Positions 1-4,588 of a stretch of 12,045 nucleotides of DNA are shown here, in pieces. The notes under the pieces were generated by a model, which made no database searches, was not told where the DNA came from, and was given only the letters and a program-made list of their open reading frames with translations. Origin of the DNA: Lachnospiraceae bacterium UBA3645 (GTDB lineage Bacteria > Bacillota > Clostridia > Lachnospirales > Lachnospiraceae); assembly GCA_002373555.1 (NCBI GenBank), contig DFKM01000078.1, positions 1-12,045 of the forward strand. The letters run 5' to 3'. Each line of letters begins with the position of its first letter. The stretch's first letter is position 1. The position numbers and the translations under genes are program-made.

Positions 1-198
1 ATCGAAAAGCATCACGAGGAGCGCTACCGCGCACTGCTGAAGAATATCGAGATGCAGGAAGTCTTCCGGAAGAGCGAAGTCAAGGTGTGGGAGTGCAGGA
101 ACTGCGGTCATATCGTCGTCGGCACGGAAGCACCGGAGATCTGCCCGGTGTGCGCACATCCGCAGGCATATTTTGAAATCAATTCCGAAAACTATTGA
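1..198 (+). CDS. rbr: Rubrerythrin, C-terminal part (gene cut by window edge)
   Basis: Frame 1 is open from the first base to TGA at 196-198 and gives the last 65 residues of a protein whose start lies upstream. The first residues (EKHHEERY) match the final helix of a ferritin-like diiron domain, where E-x-x-H supplies iron ligands. A rubredoxin-like iron site follows: Cys32 and Cys35 (C-R-N-C-G), then Cys48 and Cys51 (C-P-V-C), counting from the window edge, and the typical ending with A-Y-F-E. Rubrerythrins reduce hydrogen peroxide in the cytoplasm of anaerobes, passing electrons from the rubredoxin-like centre to the diiron site. The next gene is a second cysteine-rich redox protein about 50 bp downstream, so the two are probably co-transcribed. 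The diiron core and promoter are not visible, so activity cannot be judged. The domain order is clear enough that a plain rubredoxin is unlikely. Confidence 0.87.
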   Translation: MEKHHEERYRALLKNIEMQEVFRKSEVKVWECRNCGHIVVGTEAPEICPVCAHPQAYFEINSENY

Positions 199-248
199 TG
201 ATTGCAAGGACCGGGGGAATCGGGCTGCCGGTCAGGGAGGATGATACA

Positions 249-701
249 ATGGCACTCGAAGAAAGAATGACAGAAGAACTGGCGAAGGAATACTACAAGG
301 GCGGCATCGACTGTTCGCAGATCGTCTTTGCACATGCGGCAGCGCTCCTGGATATGGATGAGGAAGAAGCCCTGAAGATCGCGGCGGCCTTCGGCGGCGG
401 CATGATGAACGGCGAACGCTGCGGCTGCGTGACTGGAGCGCTGATGGCGCTCGGCGCGGCATACGGCCATTTTGAACCGGGAGACGCGGAAGCAAAACAG
501 AAAATGATGGTGAGGAAGGCAGAATTTGAACGCCGGTTCAGGGAGCATGAGATCACGAACGGCAGCCTGATCTGCCGCGAGATCCTGGGGCACAAGATCC
601 CGGAGGAAATGCCGGAGATCCTGCAGAAGAATCTGCTGATGCAGACATGTCCGAAACTGGCAGTGATCGCCTGCGATCTGCTGGATGAGATGATTGAGTA
701 A
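249..701 (+). CDS. C_GCAxxG_C_C family redox protein
   Basis: A 150-residue cytoplasmic protein with no signal peptide or membrane segment. It has the cysteine pattern of the C_GCAxxG_C_C family: Cys22 in G-G-I-D-C-S-Q, a glycine run G-G-G at 49-51 followed by C-G-C-V-T-G-A at 58-64, Cys109 in I-C-R-E-I-L-G, and Cys134 in C-P-K. Cys142 is extra, and Cys60 stands where relatives as I remember them usually have Ala (C-G-A-V-T-G). The family is thought to be redox-active, but no reaction is firmly assigned. ATG 249 is chosen because a GGGAGG-like site lies at 235-240. An in-frame ATG at 198 overlaps the rubrerythrin stop codon but would add 17 residues unlike the family. The short gap after rubrerythrin and the shared terminator suggest one redox/oxidative-stress transcript. 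Confidence 0.85.
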   Translation: MALEERMTEELAKEYYKGGIDCSQIVFAHAAALLDMDEEEALKIAAAFGGGMMNGERCGCVTGALMALGAAYGHFEPGDAEAKQKMMVRKAEFERRFREHEITNGSLICREILGHKIPEEMPEILQKNLLMQTCPKLAVIACDLLDEMIE

Positions 702-723
702 GGCTCATGGACGGAAGAAACAG

Positions 724-751
724 ACGGGCGGCGCAGGCCGCCCGTTTTGTT
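724..751 (+). terminator. Intrinsic terminator of the rubrerythrin/C_GCAxxG_C_C unit
   Basis: A perfect 9-bp GC-rich stem, ACGGGCGGC (724-732) with GCCGCCCGT (737-745), has a GCAG loop and is followed by TTTTGTT. It begins 22 nt after the stop codon of the upstream gene and separates the redox genes from ilvB. Confidence 0.92.
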
Positions 752-766
752 ATGAACTTATGCTGT

Positions 767-790
767 TTGGCAAAAGTCAGAGGGTGCCAA
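767..790. promoter_or_regulatory. Inverted repeat overlapping the ilvB -35 region (possible operator)
   Basis: TTGGCA (767-772) and TGCCAA (785-790) form a 6-bp inverted repeat with a 12-bp spacer. The right half covers the weak -35 hexamer of the ilvB promoter, a position where a bound regulator could affect polymerase. The arms are short, so a chance match is possible. No regulator is assigned. Confidence 0.3.
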
Positions 791-812
791 TTTGGGATTT
801 CTCTGCTATAAT
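784..812 (+). promoter_or_regulatory. Promoter of ilvBN (extended -10)
   Basis: A consensus TATAAT (807-812) is preceded by TGC, giving an extended -10. GTGCCA (784-789), a 4/6 match to TTGACA, lies 17 bp upstream. The predicted start near 819 leaves a leader of only about 27 nt before the ilvB ATG, too short for a T-box or attenuator. Confidence 0.72.
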
Positions 813-845
813 CATTCTCTAAGAACAGAACCGGAGGAACTGCAG

Positions 846-2468
846 ATGAACGGTGCGCAGGCAATGGTCGAATGTTTAAAGCTGGAAGGTGTGACGAAGA
901 TCTTCGGGATCCCCGGAGTCGCGATCGCGCCGTTTTATGATGCACTCTATCAGGAACCGGCGATCGAACATGTTCTGATGCGGCAGGAGCAGAATGCCGG
1001 CCATGCGGCAAACGGTTATTCCAGGATCTCCAGAAGACCGGCTGTCTGTGTGACCTCATCCGGTCCCGGCGCGACCAATCTCATCACAGCGCTGGCGACA
1101 GCCTATGCCGATTCCATTCCGCTGATCGCAATCACGGGCCAGGTCGACAGCCATCTGCTCGGCCGGGATGTTTTCCAGGAAGCGGATATGCGCGGTGCCA
1201 CAGAATCCTTCGTCAAGTACAGCTATCTGGTCAAGAGCCCGGATGATATCCCGCGTATTATTAAGGAGGCATTTTTCGTGGCAGCGACCGGAAGAAAAGG
1301 ACCGGTTCTGATCGATATTCCCTGCGACGTCCAGAAAACGGAGATGAAAAAGGCTTTTCATTATCCGGAAGCCGTGAACATGCGCGGATACAAGCCAAAT
1401 ACGAAGGGCAATGCGCAGCAACTCGCGAAGGTCATCGATGCGATCAATCACTCGAAGAAACCGCTCATCTGTGCCGGCGGCGGCGTCATCCTCGGCGAGG
1501 GTGAGGAGGTCGTCAGAGCGTTCTGCGAGAAGAACAGTATTCCGTTGGTTTCCACGATGATGGGCATCGGCGTGATGCGCAAATCCCATCCGCTGTATTT
1601 CGGCATGCTCGGAAACAACGGAAAGCCTTACGCGAACCGGGCCGTTGCGAACAGTGATCTGCTGATCGTGGTCGGTGCCAGGATCGCGGACCGGGCGGTT
1701 CCGAAGCCGGAGAATCTGGAGCAGCAGGTGAAGATCATCCATATCGATATCGATACCGCGGAGATCGGCAAGAATCTCGGACCGACGCTGCCGCTGGTCG
1801 GCGATGTGCGGAACATTTTCCATACGCTGCTGGAATCCGATATCCATATCGATACGAAGGCCTGGCTCGAAAGGCTGGAGGACATCAAGAAGAATACGGT
1901 CGACACCAGACATTTTTCGGACCGTTTCGTGAATCCGATGCTGTTCGTGCAGAGCCTGTCGGAAAAAATGGATGAGGATGCGATCTATGTGGCGGATGTC
2001 GGACAGAACCAGCTGTGGTCCGCTGATAACTACGTGATGAAAGCCGGCCGTTTCCTGACGACAGGCGGCATGGGTACGATGGGGTATTCGATTCCTGCAG
2101 CGATCGGTGCGATGATGTGCAGCCCCGGGAAGCAGGTGGTCGCAGTCTGCGGAGACGGTTCGTTCCAGATGTCGATGAACGAGCTGGCGACGGCGGCTGT
2201 GAATAAGATCCCGCTGAAGGTGATCGTGGTCAAGAACCGGTATCTGGGACTTGTGAAGGAGTACCAGCACAAGAACTACGAGGACCGTTTCTCCGGCGTC
2301 AAGCTCTACGATTATCCGAAATTTGATAAGTTCGCGGAGGCTTATGACATGCAGTTCTTCCACGTGGAGAACAACGAGGAGCGGGATGGTATTCTGGATG
2401 CATTTCTGGCGTGTGACAGTGCGGCGCTGCTGGTGTGCGAAGTGGACAGCGGAGACGTGACAGTATAA
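846..2468 (+). CDS. ilvB: Acetolactate synthase (AHAS) large, catalytic subunit
   Basis: A 540-residue thiamine-diphosphate enzyme. It condenses two pyruvates to 2-acetolactate, or pyruvate with 2-oxobutyrate, the first shared step of branched-chain amino acid synthesis. Visible motifs are F-G-I-P-G near the start, catalytic Glu48 in R-Q-E-Q-N-A-G-H-A-A, T-S-S-G-P-G-A-T-N-L, D-V-F-Q-E-A-D, and the cofactor/metal motif G436-D437-G438-S-F running to Asn464. ATG 846 is chosen for the GGAGGA at 833-838; the in-frame TTG at 792 would place the promoter -10 inside the gene. Oddities: the M-V-R-Q-W segment of classical enzymes reads L-V-K-E-Y, so the specificity and herbicide-site Trp is Tyr473; the usual P-K-D-I-Q reads P-C-D-V-Q (Cys160); and the protein stops before the usual P-M-V-P-P-G tail. 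The small-subunit gene follows after 14 bp, supporting a biosynthetic AHAS, though a divergent class with altered substrate preference is possible. Confidence 0.92.
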   Translation: MNGAQAMVECLKLEGVTKIFGIPGVAIAPFYDALYQEPAIEHVLMRQEQNAGHAANGYSRISRRPAVCVTSSGPGATNLITALATAYADSIPLIAITGQVDSHLLGRDVFQEADMRGATESFVKYSYLVKSPDDIPRIIKEAFFVAATGRKGPVLIDIPCDVQKTEMKKAFHYPEAVNMRGYKPNTKGNAQQLAKVIDAINHSKKPLICAGGGVILGEGEEVVRAFCEKNSIPLVSTMMGIGVMRKSHPLYFGMLGNNGKPYANRAVANSDLLIVVGARIADRAVPKPENLEQQVKIIHIDIDTAEIGKNLGPTLPLVGDVRNIFHTLLESDIHIDTKAWLERLEDIKKNTVDTRHFSDRFVNPMLFVQSLSEKMDEDAIYVADVGQNQLWSADNYVMKAGRFLTTGGMGTMGYSIPAAIGAMMCSPGKQVVAVCGDGSFQMSMNELATAAVNKIPLKVIVVKNRYLGLVKEYQHKNYEDRFSGVKLYDYPKFDKFAEAYDMQFFHVENNEERDGILDAFLACDSAALLVCEVDSGDVTV

Positions 2469-2482
2469 GACAGGAGGATCTC

Positions 2483-2956
2483 ATGAAAGGAATTTTTTCG
2501 GTTCTTGTGGAAAACAGAGACGGCGTCCTGTCCGGGATCTCCGGCCTGTTCGCAAGGCGCGGCTACAATATTGATTCCCTGGCTGTCGGCGAGACGGAGC
2601 AGAGAGATGTTTCCAGCATGACGATCGTATCGACCGGCGATTCCCGAACGATCGATCAGATCGAGAAGCATCTGAACAAGAAGCTGGATGTCATTAAAGT
2701 GCGCAGACTGGATGAGAGCCGGAGCATTATGCTCGAGATGCTGCTCGTGAAGGTCGGCTACACGATGGGAAACAGGGCGTCGCTCATCGAGCTCTGCAAT
2801 GTGATGGGCGCGAAGATCATGCATCTGTCGCCGAAGGCGATGGTGATCGAGATGCACTCGGATCCCGAGCGGGTGGAAGAGTTTATTGAACTGGTCAGGA
2901 ATTTCGGGATACTGGAGCTGCAGCGGACGGGAACGATCGCGGTGGCGAAAGGGTAA
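2483..2956 (+). CDS. ilvN: Acetolactate synthase small, regulatory subunit
   Basis: A 157-residue partner of IlvB that stimulates the catalytic subunit and mediates feedback by valine. Residues 1-75 are an ACT domain (I-F-S-V-L-V-E-N-R-D-G-V-L-S, then R-R-G-Y-N-I-D-S-L). The rest matches the C-terminal domain of IlvH-type subunits and ends R-T-G-T-I-A-V-A-K-G. Asn11, Gly14 and Asn29 align with residues implicated in valine binding in E. coli IlvH and are all kept, so valine inhibition is a fair prediction. ATG 2483 follows AGGAGG (2472-2477) by 5 nt; a longer in-frame reading from 2435 would overlap ilvB and has no ribosome binding site. The length is typical of the longer IlvH-like class. 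It is co-transcribed with ilvB. The symbol ilvH would be equally acceptable. Confidence 0.95.
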   Translation: MKGIFSVLVENRDGVLSGISGLFARRGYNIDSLAVGETEQRDVSSMTIVSTGDSRTIDQIEKHLNKKLDVIKVRRLDESRSIMLEMLLVKVGYTMGNRASLIELCNVMGAKIMHLSPKAMVIEMHSDPERVEEFIELVRNFGILELQRTGTIAVAKG

Positions 2957-2961
2957 AGACT

Positions 2962-3015
2962 TAGAAGAAAAATAAAGCTTTTTTGTTTGCCTGCCGCATG
3001 GCAGGCAAACTAAAA

Positions 3016-3020
<5 letters not shown>
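2962..3020 (-). terminator. Terminator hairpin downstream of tRNA-Thr
   Basis: A perfect 11-bp stem, GTTTGCCTGCC (2985-2995) with GGCAGGCAAAC (3000-3010), has a 4-nt loop. An outer 9-bp extension, AAGCTTTTT (2975-2983) with AAAAAGCTT (3012-3020), lies beyond one mismatch. On the minus strand the extended hairpin is followed by TATTTTTCTTC, suitable for ending the tRNA transcript. On the plus strand no U-tract follows, so it is a poor intrinsic terminator for ilvBN. The outer arm overlaps the last 5 nt of the tRNA gene. Confidence 0.62.
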
Positions 3021-3088
<68 letters not shown>

Positions 3089-3106
3089 TTACTGCAAAAA
3101 CAGCTT

Positions 3107-3115
3107 TGTAATAAT
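3107..3115 (+). promoter_or_regulatory. Possible -10 region for asd
   Basis: TG-T-AATAAT on the plus strand resembles an extended -10 (AATAAT, 5/6 to TATAAT). There is no good -35 upstream. It uses nearly the same AT-rich bases as the tRNA-Thr -10 on the other strand. If it is not real, asd must rely on read-through from ilvBN across the antisense tRNA gene. Confidence 0.33.
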
Positions 3116-3139
3116 AACACGACGACGGGCGCTTGTCAA
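3111..3139 (-). promoter_or_regulatory. Strong promoter of tRNA-Thr
   Basis: On the minus strand a perfect -35 TTGACA (3134-3139) and a -10 TATTAT (3111-3116, 5/6) are separated by exactly 17 bp. Transcription should start near 3104, about 16 nt before the mature tRNA. This is the best promoter match in the window. It lies inside the upstream region of asd, on the opposite strand. Confidence 0.9.
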
Positions 3140-3164
3140 GAAAAACCGTCGGAACGGAGGAAAA

Positions 3165-4250
3165 ATGGATAAGAAACTGAAAGTTGGCATTCTCGGAGCC
3201 ACCGGAATGGTAGGACAGAGATTCATCACCCTTCTTGATAATCATCCCTGGTATGAAGTCGTCACACTGGCCGCCAGCGCCAGAAGCGCCGGACAGACCT
3301 ATGAAGAAGCTGTCGGCGACCGCTGGAAGCTGGACATCCCGATGCCGGAATGGGCAAAGAAGATGGTGGTCATGAATGTTTCCGATGTGGAAGCAGTCGC
3401 GGCGACCTGCGATTTCGTATTCAGCGCTGTCGATATGTCTAAGGCAGAGATCCGTGCGATCGAGGAAGAATACGCAAAGACGGAGACGCCGGTTGTTTCC
3501 AACAATTCTGCCCACAGATGGACGCCCGATGTTCCCATGGTCGTTCCGGAGCTCAACCCGGAGCATCTGGACATCATCCCGTTCCAGCAGAAGCGTCTGG
3601 GAACGAAGCGCGGATTCATTGTCGTCAAACCGAACTGCTCGATCCAGAGCTACACCCCCATGATCCATGCGCTCCGCGAGTTCGAGCCGACTGTCGTGGT
3701 CGCTTCCACTTACCAGGCCATTTCCGGTGCCGGAAAGACCTTCAAGGACTGGCCGGAGATGATCGACAATGTGATCCCGTTCATCAGCGGCGAGGAAGAG
3801 AAGAGCGAGCAGGAGCCTTTGAGGATCTGGGGCCACATCGAGAACGGCGAGATCGTGAAGGCGGCTTCCCCGATCATCACTTCCCAGTGCCTGCGCGTGC
3901 CCGTGACCAACGGACATACCGCTTCCGTTTTTGTTTCCTTTAAGAACAAGCCTTCGAAGGAAGAGATCCTGGATCGCTGGAAGAACTTCCGCGGCCTGCC
4001 CCAGGAGCTTGATCTTCCGCATGCACCGAAGCAGTTCATCCATTACTTCGAGGAACCCGACAGACCGCAGCCCAGGCTGGACCGTGAAGTGGACGGCGGC
4101 ATGGCTGTGTTTGCGGGCCGCCTGAGAGAAGATGTGATCTATGACTGGAAGTTCGTGGGGCTGTCTCATAATACGCTCCGCGGCGCTGCCGGCGGCGCGG
4201 TGCTTTCCGCCGAACTGCTGACGGCGACCGGCCGGATCACTGCAAAATAA
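3165..4250 (+). CDS. asd: Aspartate-semialdehyde dehydrogenase (fungal/archaeal type)
   Basis: A 361-residue cytoplasmic enzyme that reduces aspartyl phosphate to aspartate semialdehyde with NADPH, the branch point to lysine, threonine and methionine. The Rossmann nucleotide-binding motif G-A-T-G-M-V-G is near residue 11. The catalytic cysteine is Cys158 in V-K-P-N-C-S-I-Q, followed by Q-A-I-S-G-A-G-K. The likely active-site base is His251 in V-T-N-G-H-T-A. The sequence resembles the archaeal/yeast group more than the E. coli group (overall pattern, W-x-G-H-I-E-N-G, D-G-G-M-A-V-F-A-G-R-L), a type that is widespread in Clostridia. ATG 3165 follows GGAGG (3156-3160) by 4 nt; an upstream in-frame reading from 3081 would run through the tRNA gene and has no ribosome binding site. 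It has no operon partner on its strand; ilvN is 208 bp upstream and topB 338 bp downstream. Confidence 0.95.
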   Translation: MDKKLKVGILGATGMVGQRFITLLDNHPWYEVVTLAASARSAGQTYEEAVGDRWKLDIPMPEWAKKMVVMNVSDVEAVAATCDFVFSAVDMSKAEIRAIEEEYAKTETPVVSNNSAHRWTPDVPMVVPELNPEHLDIIPFQQKRLGTKRGFIVVKPNCSIQSYTPMIHALREFEPTVVVASTYQAISGAGKTFKDWPEMIDNVIPFISGEEEKSEQEPLRIWGHIENGEIVKAASPIITSQCLRVPVTNGHTASVFVSFKNKPSKEEILDRWKNFRGLPQELDLPHAPKQFIHYFEEPDRPQPRLDREVDGGMAVFAGRLREDVIYDWKFVGLSHNTLRGAAGGAVLSAELLTATGRITAK

Positions 4251-4252
4251 TT

Positions 4253-4528
4253 TGTGCATAAACTTGCCGTTCCGAAAAAAGCACACCCATGATTTTCATT
4301 CAATCATGGGCAGAGCGGGAACGATCGGCCTGTTTTATGCATTTTAGAAACATTTCGGAAAAAAACACCCTTTTTGACGCAGAGAATGACTTACAGGCGG
4401 CCGAAAAAGGGTGTTCTTTTTGGAAGAGCATTTCAGAATGCATAAAAGAACAGGAAGAACAGTTATCCATTGTCTTTGCAGGCAGATGCCCGGCGTGTGG
4501 TTTTTGACGGAACATCCTTTTTTGCACA
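4253..4528. repeat. Large imperfect palindrome with four motif copies filling the asd-topB gap
   Basis: This stretch (338 bp between genes) holds four degenerate copies of a motif of about 35 bp: a TGCA core, TTCCG or similar, an A-run, then CACCC or similar. Copies 1 and 2 are on the plus strand (4254-4288, 4337-4370); copies 3 and 4 are on the minus strand (4409-4443, 4492-4527). Copy spacing is 83 and 84 bp, and both pairs centre at about 4390. Pairing blocks: TGTGCA 4253-4258/4523-4528, GTTCCG 4269-4274/4508-4513, CACAC 4282-4286/4495-4499, CCTGTT 4329-4334/4449-4454, TTATGCATT 4335-4343/4437-4445, AACACCCTTTTT 4364-4375/4404-4415. A transcript could fold into a rod. It could be a decayed miniature mobile element, a structured RNA or a protein-binding array; I cannot tell which. 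No convincing gene lies in it. Confidence 0.62.
4364..4421. terminator. Central hairpin of the palindrome, possible two-way terminator
   Basis: AACACCCTTTTT (4364-4375) pairs perfectly with AAAAAGGGTGTT (4404-4415) across a 28-nt loop. On the plus strand CTTTTT follows. On the minus strand the stem runs straight into a T-run (complement of 4359-4363). It could end asd transcription, but the long loop and AT-rich half of the stem make it weaker than the other terminators here. Confidence 0.45.
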
Positions 4529-4532
4529 GAAT
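4504..4532 (+). promoter_or_regulatory. Candidate promoter of topB
   Basis: TTGACG (4504-4509, 5/6) and CAGAAT (4527-4532, 4/6) are separated by 17 bp. The start would fall near 4539, leaving a leader of about 50 nt that includes a small hairpin CCTCTGCA/TGCAGAGG (4534-4541/4560-4567). The promoter lies in the right arm of the large palindrome. Confidence 0.45.
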
Positions 4533-4588
4533 ACCTCTGCATTTCGCTGAGAATCCTTCTGCAGAGGAAAGAAACACAGGAGGAAAAT

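Noticed and set aside
792..845. In-frame TTG start extending ilvB by 18 codons
   Set aside because: It would include the TATAAT promoter element, and the ATG at 846 has a strong ribosome binding site.
1056..2363. 435-codon open frame on the minus strand opposite ilvB
   Set aside because: It mirrors a confident gene, has no recognisable domain, and is rich in His/Arg/Asp as expected from reverse reading of a GC-rich codon pattern.
4286..4310. Hairpin CCCATGATT/AATCATGGG just after asd as its terminator
   Set aside because: No U-tract follows on the plus strand; on the minus strand the T-run is several bases away and there is no minus-strand gene to end.
4289..4507. 72-codon plus-strand frame in the asd-topB gap
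   Set aside because: It has no ribosome binding site, lies wholly inside the large palindrome, and shows no recognisable sequence features.
4251..4588. 6S RNA or a known riboswitch in the asd-topB gap
   Set aside because: The rod-like folding potential is suggestive, but the length, symmetry and four-copy structure do not match any family I can recognise.
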